Assembly: GCA_902801795.1 (NCBI GenBank)
Contig: CADCJQ010000007.1
Span: 1 to 32,815, forward strand
Direction: 5' to 3'
DNA length: 32,815 bases
Source: an uncultured Erysipelotrichaceae bacterium
GTDB lineage: Bacteria > Bacillota_I > Bacilli_A > RF39 > UBA660
How positions within the stretch are numbered: the stretch's first letter is position 1; every line of letters starts with the position of its first letter. The notes beneath the pieces are model-generated. The model was not told the DNA's origin and did not search any database. It saw only the letters and a program-made list of their open reading frames with translations. Positions 24,481-32,815 of the stretch are shown piece by piece. The translations under genes were made by a program, and so were the position numbers.

Positions 24481-25338
24481 CTATAAAATTTCAATTTCTT
24501 CTTCTTGTTCAATTTTCATAATATTATTTAATTTTAAAATATTACGACTATTCTTTATACAATACTCTATAAAAGATTTTATATTAAGTTTTTTGATACT
24601 TTTATCTAATGGATACTTTTCTAAATCAAATCCTATACGATCATCAATCATTTTATTTAACATCGCTTCTTTATCATTATATCCAAGATACATTAACCAA
24701 AAAGGATAAATTTGTCTTTTGATTAATTTAAGAGTGGGATCTCCTAACTCGTATGTTGAATTCTTACTTATTTTTTTACCTATTTCATTAATTATTGATA
24801 ATTCTAAAATGGAATTAACTATCTCTTTATTATTTTGATAATCAATACTATTTTTTAAAATTCCTCGCGTCACAATTGTTAAAATTAAAGTTAAGACATC
24901 ATATTTATCTTTTTCGCTTCCCCATACTAAACTATTAAACTCATCTTGATAATCATTTATTTCTAACCTAGGATGAATAATAAAAACATTAATTACATCA
25001 GGATAAGAAATTCTTAAAATATCTTTTATGTGTTCATTAATTTCTAAACTATTATTTTCCCATAGTTTTATGATATTATTACGATGTTTTATCGTTTCCT
25101 TTTTTAATGATTTAAACAAATTACTTGTTAAAACCGCATTATATAAAATATCATTATCTGGTATAAAATCTTTACCATATTTTATTATTTCACTACGGTC
25201 TTTATAACAAAAATTATATTCCTTTTTATATTTAGCATATAAAGTTCTTTTAAATTTATCAATTTCTTTTGAAAGCGATGCCCCATACAATAAGTACCAT
25301 GCTAATAAATAATCATTTACATTTATATCTAAGTTCAT
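24481..25338 (-). CDS. Unknown 285-residue protein upstream of polC
   Basis: The ATG at 25338 is chosen for TAGGTGA just upstream; a GTG 9 bases earlier is part of that site. The protein is soluble, lysine/asparagine-rich and mostly helical, with no membrane segment, signal or motif that I recognise. It has WYLLYGAS near the N-terminus and a RQIYPFWLMYLGYNDKE segment. It ends 8 bases before polC in the same direction, so the two are probably one operon, but this does not reveal its job. Confidence 0.7.
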   Translation of the reverse strand: MNLDINVNDYLLAWYLLYGASLSKEIDKFKRTLYAKYKKEYNFCYKDRSEIIKYGKDFIPDNDILYNAVLTSNLFKSLKKETIKHRNNIIKLWENNSLEINEHIKDILRISYPDVINVFIIHPRLEINDYQDEFNSLVWGSEKDKYDVLTLILTIVTRGILKNSIDYQNNKEIVNSILELSIINEIGKKISKNSTYELGDPTLKLIKRQIYPFWLMYLGYNDKEAMLNKMIDDRIGFDLEKYPLDKSIKKLNIKSFIEYCIKNSRNILKLNNIMKIEQEEEIEIL

Positions 25339-25422
25339 TTTATTCACCTACTCAACATATATATAATATCATAATCGAAAATTAAAATAAAGAATATTGA
25401 ATTAACTTTACAAAGAAATTTT

Positions 25423-25456
25423 AAAAAGTAGAAGAATCTTTTTCTCCTACTTTTTT
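25423..25456 (-). terminator. holA terminator
   Basis: On the minus strand GTAGGAGAA pairs with TTCTTCTAC around AAAGA, extended by A/T pairs and ending in T's, just after the holA stop. Confidence 0.85.
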
Positions 25457-25459
25457 TTA

Positions 25460-26389
25460 TTATAAACTAGCAATAAATACCGGAAAAACAATTTCATCAA
25501 TACATTTACCCGTTTTAAGTTCCTCATCCATAATCGCTAATTTATGTAAATAACTTAATAATTCACTCTCTTTATATTTATCAATTTTATACCTTATTGC
25601 CATTACTTGCTTAGGATTTTTTAATTTAAGTTTATCGGCAATTTCTTCATTAGACAAATTTCTTAATATTTTAACTTGATATATTAAACGAATTTGATTT
25701 GCTAAGGCAATAAAAATACGAAAAACATCTTCTCCATAATTAACCATATTATTATAAATAGACAAACTTTTTTCTTTATTCTTAGTAATAATAGCATCTA
25801 TTAAATTAAATATATTATTATCAATTTTTTTAATAACTATTAAATCTATATCTTTATTTGTAATCTCTTTTTCATCAAATTTTAATTCTAGTAATTTATC
25901 AATTTCATTATTAATACGATCAAGGTCAGTCCCGGTATTTTCTAATAAATAATTTATGGTAGCCATATTAATTTTATAACCACTAAATTTTTCTTTAACA
26001 AACTTTGTTAAATCAATATCCATATTTATACATTGACAAGTTTTCTTTAATAATTTAACAACATTTTTTTTAGAATCACCTTTGGTACATGAAATAATCA
26101 ATATATTATTAGGATTAGGATTATTTAAGTACTTTGTTAATACATCAATATTATGTTCAATTTCACATTTAGATGTTGTTAGAAAGGTTGCATTTTTACA
26201 ATAAACAACCTTTCTTTCATTAAAAAATCCATATGTATCCAAGTCTAAAATAGCATCAGAAACATTAACTTCATCCATATCATAAGTAATTAATTCGCTA
26301 TCAGGTACGTGATTGTTATCTAATATCTCTTTAACTTTTAATTCTAATAATTTATGAGATTCTCCCTCAAGAAAATATAAATTATTCAT
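25460..26389 (-). CDS. holA: DNA polymerase III δ subunit
   Basis: A 309-residue clamp-loader subunit that opens the β sliding clamp. The opening NNLYFLEGES-HKLLELKVKEI, DTYGFFNERKVVYCKNATF and the segment TGTDLDRINNEIDKLLEL fit the HolA/YqeN fold of three domains; the C-terminal collar domain (about 200-309) includes IFIALANQIRLIYQVKIL. It starts inside the end of alaS (8-base overlap at 26389-26382), with AAGGG upstream, so it is translationally linked to alaS. Confidence 0.9.
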   Translation of the reverse strand: MNNLYFLEGESHKLLELKVKEILDNNHVPDSELITYDMDEVNVSDAILDLDTYGFFNERKVVYCKNATFLTTSKCEIEHNIDVLTKYLNNPNPNNILIISCTKGDSKKNVVKLLKKTCQCINMDIDLTKFVKEKFSGYKINMATINYLLENTGTDLDRINNEIDKLLELKFDEKEITNKDIDLIVIKKIDNNIFNLIDAIITKNKEKSLSIYNNMVNYGEDVFRIFIALANQIRLIYQVKILRNLSNEEIADKLKLKNPKQVMAIRYKIDKYKESELLSYLHKLAIMDEELKTGKCIDEIVFPVFIASL

Positions 26390-29066
26390 TCTCAATATCC
26401 CTTATAATTTTTTGGAAAATATTGTCAATTTCAGATAATGTTTTACCAGCACCTTGAGCAAATTTAGGACTACCACCACCATTTCCTAATGATTTAATGG
26501 AAGCTTCTTTAACAACATTTCCAGCATTAATTGTAGAATTACTTCTTGCTAGAAAATTCACACTATCACCATTAATATTAGCAAGCAAAATAAAGATATT
26601 TTGATATTTATTAGCCAAATTATCCATTACCTGTTTAAGGGAATTAATATCCATATCCTCTACTTTCTTAAGTAAAATATTTTTTCCCTTAACTACTTGA
26701 AAATCTTCTTCTAAATTAGATAATGAACTAACAAGTTTCTCTTCTTTTAATTTACGATACTCTTTTTCAAGATTTTTTACATCTTCTGTTATTGTATTAA
26801 GAGTATTTTTTAAAGTAATAATATCTTTATATGAATCAACTTCACTTGATGGTATTTCTATTTTATAATTTAACTTAATACCTTCATTTTTGGCTTCACT
26901 TAAAATACTTTTGGCTTTTATTGACAACTTAACAATTTCATCATTATATGTTTTAGAATATTCTAATAACTTTTCTTGACGACGATCTTTAGTGGCAGCC
27001 TCAATACGATAAATATTACTTCCCTTACTAACAAGAGATAAAATACTAAATTTTTGAATATCACCTGTATTTTTAACATGTGTTCCACCACATAATTCCT
27101 TAGAGCCATCAAATTCTACAAGTCGTACAACATCACCATATTTTTCATTAAATAAAGCCATAACTTCATTTTTATCAATTTCATCAATTTTCTTTAATGT
27201 TGTTACACGTTTTATTTTATCTTTAATCATTTCATTAACTTTATCTTCAACTTTAATTAGCTCTTCATCATTTATTTTAACTGGACAATTAAAGTCAAAT
27301 CTTAAAGTTTCATCATCAACACGACTTCCATTTTGAGCAATAGAATTATTAACTAAGTTTCTTAAGGCATATTGAAGTAAATGAACTGATGAATGATTAG
27401 CCTCAATACATTTTCTTCTTGTTTCATCAACTATTTCTTCACATTCACCACGTTTAACAACACCTGATAACACTTTTATTTTATGGATATTTTGACCATT
27501 TGGAGCCTTAAAAACATCTAATACACGAGCCTTAAAAGTGTTTGAAAGAATCATTCCAGTATCATTAACTTGACCACCACCAGTTGCATAAAAACATGTT
27601 TTATCTAAAATAGCATAACCTTCTTTATTTATTTTATCAACAATGTTGTCATTTTCAATTAAATCTATGATATTACCTTTTAGTTTATATTTATCATAAA
27701 CAAACTCACTCTTTTTATCATATTTTAATAATAATTCATTTTGGGAATTCATTGCATTTTCATGATGAGTATTATTTTTTGATAATTCTTTTTGCTTTTG
27801 CATATAAGAATCAAATTCATCTTTATCAGTCGTAAAGCCTTTTTCATTTAAATATTCTAGTGTTAACTCAAAAGGAAAGCCATAAGTATCATATAATTTA
27901 AAGGCATCCATACCACTTATTTTATTATCAAGAGATTCATCCATTAATTCATATAACTTTTTTTCTCCTTGTACAAGTGTTTTATTAAATAATTCTTCTT
28001 CTTGCATAATTAAGGCTTTAACATGTACTTGTTTTTCTTCTAAATATGGATAAACATCTTTCATATTATTAACAACACTATCAACTAATTTATACATAAA
28101 TAATCCTGTTAAGCCTAATTTTTTACCATAACGAACACTACGACGCAATAATCTTCTTAAAATGTAGCCTCTTCCAAAGTTTTCAAAAGTAGCTCCATCA
28201 GAAAGGGCAAATGTAAGCGCTCTTATATGATCTGCTAAAACTTTAAATTCCATTGAACCATCATACATTACTCCTGACATTTCTTCAATTTGATTAATAA
28301 TAGGCAAAAACAAATCCGTATCAAAATTAGAGTCAGCATCTTGGAAGATACATGCCCAACGTTCTAAACCTGCTCCGGTATCAATATTTTTATTAGGAAG
28401 TTCTTTATATTCACTACGTTTTTTTCCTTCTTCACTATTATATTGACTAAATACATTATTCCAAATTTCAACAAAACGTTCATTATCATCGCCATTTTTA
28501 AATTTTTCTAGCGCATCCCCATTTGGATCATACTTACTTCCACGATCAAAGAATATTTCTGTATCAGGACCACATGGGCCAGGACCTATTTCCCAAAAAT
28601 TATCCGAAAGTTTTATAATATGACTAGAAAGCATCCCCATTTTTTCCCATTTTGCAATTGTTTGTTCATCATCAGGGAAAACCGTTACATAAAGTTTTTC
28701 TTTAGGAATAGCAAACCATTCTTCTCCTGTTAAAAGTGTATAAGCGAATTCAATAGCTTCTTCTTTAAAATAATCGCCAATGGAGAAATTTCCCATCATT
28801 TCAAAGAAAGTATGATGACGCCTTGTTACACCAACATTTTCAATATCATTTGTACGAATACATTTTTGAATATTAGTAAGACGCTTAGAAACTGGTACTT
28901 CACTACCATCAAAATAACGTTTTAAAGGTGTTACACCAGCATTAATCCATAATAATGTATCATCATCTTTTGGTATTAAATTAGCCGATGGAACAATTAA
29001 ATGCCCTCTTTCACTAAAATATTTTAACCACATTTCTCGTATTTCACGACTTGTCATTCTTCTCAT
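26382..29066 (-). CDS. alaS: Alanyl-tRNA synthetase
   Basis: A full-length 894-residue class II synthetase that charges tRNA-Ala. The catalytic core has HHTFFEMMGNFSIGDYFKEEA (motif 2 region) and GAGLERWACIFQ. The editing domain has HSSVHLLQYALR (HxxxH) and CGGTHVKNTGDI (CxxxH), so the zinc site that removes Ser and Gly errors is intact. The C-terminal DHHA1-type end has NGGGSPKFAQGAG. The ATG at 29066 has GTGAGG 6 to 7 bases upstream. It sits behind an alanine T-box and overlaps holA, which would share this control. Confidence 0.97.
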   Translation of the reverse strand: MRRMTSREIREMWLKYFSERGHLIVPSANLIPKDDDTLLWINAGVTPLKRYFDGSEVPVSKRLTNIQKCIRTNDIENVGVTRRHHTFFEMMGNFSIGDYFKEEAIEFAYTLLTGEEWFAIPKEKLYVTVFPDDEQTIAKWEKMGMLSSHIIKLSDNFWEIGPGPCGPDTEIFFDRGSKYDPNGDALEKFKNGDDNERFVEIWNNVFSQYNSEEGKKRSEYKELPNKNIDTGAGLERWACIFQDADSNFDTDLFLPIINQIEEMSGVMYDGSMEFKVLADHIRALTFALSDGATFENFGRGYILRRLLRRSVRYGKKLGLTGLFMYKLVDSVVNNMKDVYPYLEEKQVHVKALIMQEEELFNKTLVQGEKKLYELMDESLDNKISGMDAFKLYDTYGFPFELTLEYLNEKGFTTDKDEFDSYMQKQKELSKNNTHHENAMNSQNELLLKYDKKSEFVYDKYKLKGNIIDLIENDNIVDKINKEGYAILDKTCFYATGGGQVNDTGMILSNTFKARVLDVFKAPNGQNIHKIKVLSGVVKRGECEEIVDETRRKCIEANHSSVHLLQYALRNLVNNSIAQNGSRVDDETLRFDFNCPVKINDEELIKVEDKVNEMIKDKIKRVTTLKKIDEIDKNEVMALFNEKYGDVVRLVEFDGSKELCGGTHVKNTGDIQKFSILSLVSKGSNIYRIEAATKDRRQEKLLEYSKTYNDEIVKLSIKAKSILSEAKNEGIKLNYKIEIPSSEVDSYKDIITLKNTLNTITEDVKNLEKEYRKLKEEKLVSSLSNLEEDFQVVKGKNILLKKVEDMDINSLKQVMDNLANKYQNIFILLANINGDSVNFLARSNSTINAGNVVKEASIKSLGNGGGSPKFAQGAGKTLSEIDNIFQKIIRDIENE

Positions 29067-29273
29067 AATTAACCTCACTTTTTTTGTATAAAAAAGACCC
29101 TATAGGAGTGAAATATCACGGTACCATCCTACTTCGGTCTTAATTTAAATAACGGTCATCCCGATTCTATTATACTAAGATAGCCTTCATTTAATTTTTG
29201 TGTTAATTTTTCACCAAGCATTAACTCTCTATAAGCAAAAATTAAACTACTCCTTCCAAGCAATAGATTTAAC
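29067..29273 (-). promoter_or_regulatory. T-box leader of alaS (alanine, GCU specifier)
   Basis: The minus strand carries the T-box AGGATGGTACCGTG (29130-29117), followed by TCCTA and GGGTCTTTTTT terminator elements. Upstream is ATGAAGGCTATC with GCT at 29184-29182 in specifier context, matching alanine. Confidence 0.9.
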
Positions 29274-29279
29274 TACTCT

Positions 29280-29285
29280 ATTATA
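29280..29285 (-). promoter_or_regulatory. alaS T-box promoter (extended -10)
   Basis: TATAAT on the minus strand preceded by TGC gives an extended -10. No good -35 is seen. The start would be near 29273. Confidence 0.6.
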
Positions 29286-29312
29286 GCATACTTTTACCAA
29301 AATAAAGCATTT

Positions 29313-30488
29313 TTATTCATTTTTTAAAAACTTTAAATAGTTTTCATATACTTCTTTTATTTTATCATCCCAATTTTTATATAAATCACGATAAGCATTT
29401 TCACTTACTTCACTTAATAACTTCTTATCTTTGACAATTTTAATAATTCTATCAGCATAAAGTGATACATCATTTTCTTCAATAAAACCATTAACATTAT
29501 CTATTACGGTAGATGTTGTAGCTGCTCCCTTTAAAAATAATACTGGTGTTTTTTGCGATGCTGCTTCTATTTGAACAATACTAGATGCATCATAAAGAGA
29601 TGGAAACAAGAATAAATCTGCTCGCACATAATATTTAGAAAGTAATACACGATCCGTTATTTTACCACATAAAGTAATATCTTCTTCCAAATTATTTCTT
29701 TTTATTCGCTTTCTTAATTCTTCCTCATCTTGACCAGTTCCTACAAATAACATTTTAAAATCTAAATTTGGTTCTTTTTCTTTGACTATCTTTAAAGCAT
29801 CAACAATAAAAAAGATGTTTTTCAAATTATTTAGTCTTCCAACAAAAATAAAAACTATTTTACCTTCAAGATGTTCTTGCTTATCAATATAATGATACGC
29901 TTCTTGATAATTATCTACTGGTAACATTTCAGTAGCATTATTCATTACTTTAGGTAATGTTTTATAACCATAATCTTCGTAAAAAATACGAGCCACTTCT
30001 TTATTTACTGCCCAACATTCATCACATTTATTAAAAACTTTAATTAATTGCATATTTAAGGTATTCGCAACTTTTTCATTTTTAACAGCTCTTATAAAAT
30101 CTTGTCTAAATTGACTATGCATTGTTCCAATAACCGGAATATGATGCTTTTTAGCATACCTTATTCCGGCTTCTCCAATAGTAAAAGGAGAATGAATATG
30201 AACAATATCCAAATGATATTTTTTTAATATCTTATTAAAATTTGTATCCATCTTAGGCATTGGCAATGAATAATCAATAAAAGGAACTTTTATAGAACGA
30301 CACCTTACAACATCATAATTAAACTTCGTATCATCTATTTGCATATTTAAATAACGTGGTGCAAAAACAATAACCTTGGCATATTTAGATAGACGTTTAG
30401 CATAATTATCAACAACAATCGCCACACCATCCATCATTGGTAAAAAAGAATCTGTAAATAATCCTATCGTGATTTTTTTCTTTTCCAT
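29313..30488 (-). CDS. GT4 family glycosyltransferase, likely glycolipid synthase
   Basis: A 391-residue GT-B protein. The N-terminal domain has IGLFTDSFLPMMDGVAIVV and HIHSPFTIGEAG. The C-terminal nucleotide-sugar half has FVFVGR-type IFVGRLNNLKN, then FVGTGQDEEEL and FPSLYDASSIVQIEAAS. In the last, the first acid of the usual E-x7-E motif is Asp. It resembles the diacylglycerol glucosyltransferases of Bacillota and Acholeplasma (alMGS type), which make the glycolipid anchor of lipoteichoic acid. The LtaS-like gene 25 bases upstream in the same operon supports that role. Sugar and lipid are inferred. GGAGGT lies 11 to 12 bases before the ATG, a longish spacing. Confidence 0.85.
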   Translation of the reverse strand: MEKKKITIGLFTDSFLPMMDGVAIVVDNYAKRLSKYAKVIVFAPRYLNMQIDDTKFNYDVVRCRSIKVPFIDYSLPMPKMDTNFNKILKKYHLDIVHIHSPFTIGEAGIRYAKKHHIPVIGTMHSQFRQDFIRAVKNEKVANTLNMQLIKVFNKCDECWAVNKEVARIFYEDYGYKTLPKVMNNATEMLPVDNYQEAYHYIDKQEHLEGKIVFIFVGRLNNLKNIFFIVDALKIVKEKEPNLDFKMLFVGTGQDEEELRKRIKRNNLEEDITLCGKITDRVLLSKYYVRADLFLFPSLYDASSIVQIEAASQKTPVLFLKGAATTSTVIDNVNGFIEENDVSLYADRIIKIVKDKKLLSEVSENAYRDLYKNWDDKIKEVYENYLKFLKNE

Positions 30489-30513
30489 TATTTAATAAAA
30501 CCTCCAACCTCTT

Positions 30514-32472
30514 CTATTTTAATAAATAATTATAATAATCATTTTTTATAATTAATCTTCCAATCATTAAGCGATTTTTTACTAAATTATTAATTTCTGT
30601 AACATAATCTTCAGAAACATCTCCTACTTTTTCAAATTTAGAATTATTAGCATAATATGTACCTTTATCCGTTATCCAACTACGATTATTAAAGATGACT
30701 AACCCAGAATCCGTTGATAAAATATCTCTTCCAGTAAACAATCTGGAATCATAATTTATACCAAATAAATTATAAACTGTTGGTAAGACATCACTTGACA
30801 TACATGGCTTTTCAATATGAATATCTTTAACTTTATTATTCCATAAAATTAAAGCATTATGATTAACTTCAACAACACTATCACGTTTATATGTTGAAAG
30901 TGAGTTAATATCTGATAAAGCAAGTTTATAAGGATAATGATCAGCTAGTAAAACAATTACTGTATTATCAAGTTTTCCTGCCTTATCTAATTCATCAATT
31001 AAATATTCTAGAGCTTTATCTAATTCTATTTGTGTTGCTACATAGGCTTTAGCATTACTTGATACATTCATATTTTCGACTAATTTTCTATTTTTATATG
31101 CCATACTATTATCACTAAAATTATATTGGAAATGTCCTGATACTGTCATATAATATGCAAGAAAAGGTTTTTCACTATCAATATAATCATTAATAGTTGC
31201 TTTCATCATTTCTAAATCACTCTGCGGCCACATATTACAATTCATTCTTTTTTCCATACCATTTTTACATCCTATATAATTCGTAAAACCTTGTGATTTT
31301 AAATATTTATGACGATCTTGAAAACCATACCAGTTATTATGATATGCAAAAGTTTCATATCCAAGTTCTTGATATTTCGTTGCAAGGCCATTAGGAAAAT
31401 AATTTTTACCACTACGCCATTTTGTTAAAATACTAGAATCAGGATAAAGACCAGTTAATGCTTGAAATTCTCCTCCAATAGTTGATAATGTATTTGGTGT
31501 ATAATATTTATCAAAAATAAAGCCACTATGTGTTAATTTATAAAGCGTTGGTGTTAATTCTTCACTTACCGCAATTTCAGAAAAACTTTCAGCAACAATA
31601 TATATCAAGTTATGATTTTTAAATAAGCCAGTATAATTATTTTGTTCCGTACCATTTTCATTTTCCATATATGAATTAATTGTCTTAATTTCATTATTAC
31701 TAGTTTCTTTATCAAACTTTATATTATCATCAATGTTTTTATCATATTTAATAATAGTTTCAATTTCTTTTACTTCTTCTTTTTTATTATTATTAATAAT
31801 TAATTTTTCATCAAACCCAAAAATACTACGATGAATATCTAATAAATATGCATTATTAACTCCCAATTTAGAGATATTTAATGCGGTATAATTAACATCA
31901 TGATATAACATATAAGTACCATTATCTATTCCCTTAGTTGTATTCATATGAATTAAATAAAATCCCATTGAAAAACATAAAATAATAAAGTAGACAAAAT
32001 AATTTTTTAAACTATTTCTAATAAGTTTTAATTTTTTACCATTAATTAAATACAAAATAAATGGTAAAAACAATAATATTATATAAAAGATATTACTAAA
32101 TATTGCCGAAATCGTTTCTTTCCAAAAACTTTCTAACTGATCTCCTAATCCCATCATATTAAAAGAAAAAAAGGTTTTAAAAACATTATAAAAAACTAAC
32201 TGAATACTAAATAAAAATCCTTCAATTGCTAAAATAATACTTGTTATAATACGATTTATTTTACTATTAAAAATTCCTGATACAATACATAAACAAGAAG
32301 ATAGTATCACAGTATATACAAAAATATTAATTATTCCTTCTTTTTCAAAACTATCAAATATTGAAAAAGCAAAAACACATTCTAAAAATAAGATACTTCC
32401 AAAAAACAAAGCAAATCTTTTTAATATATTACCTATTTTTAACCATTTAATAAAATCTTTTATTTTTTTCAT
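30514..32472 (-). CDS. ltaS: LtaS-family lipoteichoic acid synthase
   Basis: A 652-residue membrane sulfatase-fold enzyme. Five N-terminal helices lie within residues about 15-180, then a linker rich in Asn/Glu/Lys (about 215-270), then the extracellular catalytic domain. Motifs include IYIVAESF (metal-binding Glu), NTLSTIGGEF (nucleophile Thr region), MTVSGHFQY and LLADHYPY. Such enzymes polymerise glycerol phosphate from phosphatidylglycerol onto a glycolipid; the exact polymer is inferred. ATG 32472 is preceded by GGTG and, upstream, an extended -10 TGTTATACT (minus strand). It is followed by the GT4 gene, suggesting an LTA anchor-plus-polymer operon. Confidence 0.9.
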   Translation of the reverse strand: MKKIKDFIKWLKIGNILKRFALFFGSILFLECVFAFSIFDSFEKEGIINIFVYTVILSSCLCIVSGIFNSKINRIITSIILAIEGFLFSIQLVFYNVFKTFFSFNMMGLGDQLESFWKETISAIFSNIFYIILLFLPFILYLINGKKLKLIRNSLKNYFVYFIILCFSMGFYLIHMNTTKGIDNGTYMLYHDVNYTALNISKLGVNNAYLLDIHRSIFGFDEKLIINNNKKEEVKEIETIIKYDKNIDDNIKFDKETSNNEIKTINSYMENENGTEQNNYTGLFKNHNLIYIVAESFSEIAVSEELTPTLYKLTHSGFIFDKYYTPNTLSTIGGEFQALTGLYPDSSILTKWRSGKNYFPNGLATKYQELGYETFAYHNNWYGFQDRHKYLKSQGFTNYIGCKNGMEKRMNCNMWPQSDLEMMKATINDYIDSEKPFLAYYMTVSGHFQYNFSDNSMAYKNRKLVENMNVSSNAKAYVATQIELDKALEYLIDELDKAGKLDNTVIVLLADHYPYKLALSDINSLSTYKRDSVVEVNHNALILWNNKVKDIHIEKPCMSSDVLPTVYNLFGINYDSRLFTGRDILSTDSGLVIFNNRSWITDKGTYYANNSKFEKVGDVSEDYVTEINNLVKNRLMIGRLIIKNDYYNYLLK

Positions 32473-32574
32473 ACAACACCACTATTAAAGTATAACACAT
32501 ATTTTGATAAATTCATATTTTTTCTTCATAAATTTTAGAATATTAATATAATTTTTAAAATCTTCTTCAAATGC

Positions 32575-32603
32575 AAAAAAAATAGCTAGTAAGTGCTAAC
32601 TAT
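32575..32603 (-). terminator. Minus-strand terminator with no known gene upstream
   Basis: On the minus strand ATAGTTAG (32603-32596) and CTAGCTAT (32589-32582) pair around CACTTA and run into eight T's. A second hairpin, GTAGC/GCTAC (32640-32626), lies just before it. No ORF leads into it, so it may end a small RNA or a transcript from beyond the window. The rest of 32473-32733 shows nothing I recognise. Confidence 0.6.
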
Positions 32604-32733
32604 CTAAATAACAAATTTGGTGCCTGTAGCCGACAGCTACTGAACACATTAACCTCATTTCATTACAATTACAATTCTACTCTTGTTTTTAAAATAAGTA
32701 AACAACTTTATAATCAATGTTAAACCTTTTTTA

Positions 32734-32771
32734 AAATGTCCCATTTTGATTTTTTAGAAATGTCCCATTTT
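32734..32771. repeat. Tandem palindromic repeats, possible mobile-element end or operator pair
   Basis: AAATGTCCCATTTT occurs twice, perfectly (32734-32747 and 32758-32771), with a 24-base period. Each copy is itself a palindrome, (A)AAATG-TCC-CATTT(T). Repeated TGTCCC-type ends occur on some insertion sequences, from memory, so the edge of an element may be here; a two-site operator is the alternative. Confidence 0.7.
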
Positions 32772-32781
32772 AATGTATAAT
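32752..32781 (+). promoter_or_regulatory. Promoter at the window end, leading into an unseen gene
   Basis: TATAAT at 32776-32781, with TTTAGA (about 32753-32758, 4 of 6) at 17-base spacing, overlapping the second palindromic repeat. An ATG at 32795 opens a frame that runs off the window, and GAGGTG follows it, so the true start of the next gene may lie just outside. Confidence 0.45.
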
Positions 32782-32815
32782 ACATCTCGAAGAAATGAGG
32801 TGTATTTTTTTTGAA

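Overview
The window is strongly AT-rich chromosomal DNA from a low-GC Gram-positive bacterium (Bacillota). Supporting signs are a PolC-type replicative polymerase, two T-box leaders, lipoteichoic-acid synthesis genes, AGGAGG/GGTGAT ribosome sites and homologues of the sporulation proteins SpoIIIAH, GerE, GerM and SpoVD. Gene content and the large lectin-like surface protein suggest an uncultured gut lineage of Bacilli or Erysipelotrichia type; that placement is inference. All genes read through with the standard bacterial code.

Layout. 1-2269: the end of a DUF1016/YhcG-type PD-(D/E)XK nuclease gene, a SpoVB/MurJ-like flippase, and a gene-poor stretch with hairpins and a relic of a surface-protein C-terminus. 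2270-5033: a large membrane-anchored surface protein (minus strand) whose 3' end has GC-ending codon use unlike its surroundings, a 15-copy tetranucleotide repeat in its leader, and a possible 15-residue peptide gene upstream. 5176-9353: leuS behind a leucine T-box, divergent from a polytopic membrane protein. 9457-13591: tRNA-Arg, a minus-strand sporulation cluster (spoIIIAH, gerE, gerM), then nfuA and a SpoVD-like penicillin-binding protein on the plus strand. 13733-15896: tRNA-Cys and tRNA-Gly, a two-gene envelope operon (two-TM segment fused to a SleB-like hydrolase, plus a small anchored protein) and rpsU. 16125-19809: a compact bacteriocin operon (C39-peptidase ABC exporter, short membrane accessory protein, two double-glycine peptides, one coupled small membrane protein), divergent from a LexA-like repressor that lacks the protease serine. 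19835-32472: polC, an unknown gene, holA, alaS with an alanine T-box, a GT4 glycosyltransferase and an LtaS-family enzyme. 32473-32815: a minus-strand terminator with no recognised gene upstream, and tandem palindromic repeats next to a promoter, possibly a mobile-element end.

The least ordinary parts are (a) the bacteriocin operon, whose promoter and that of the divergent catalytically altered LexA-like gene overlap one palindrome, and (b) the surface-protein locus, with a diversity-generating-retroelement-like 3' region, a nearby in-frame shortened copy of that region and a (AGAC)15 leader. No reverse transcriptase lies in the window, so (b) stays a hypothesis. Three of the small genes in the bacteriocin operon, and the 15-codon ORF, were read directly from the bases because they are very short.
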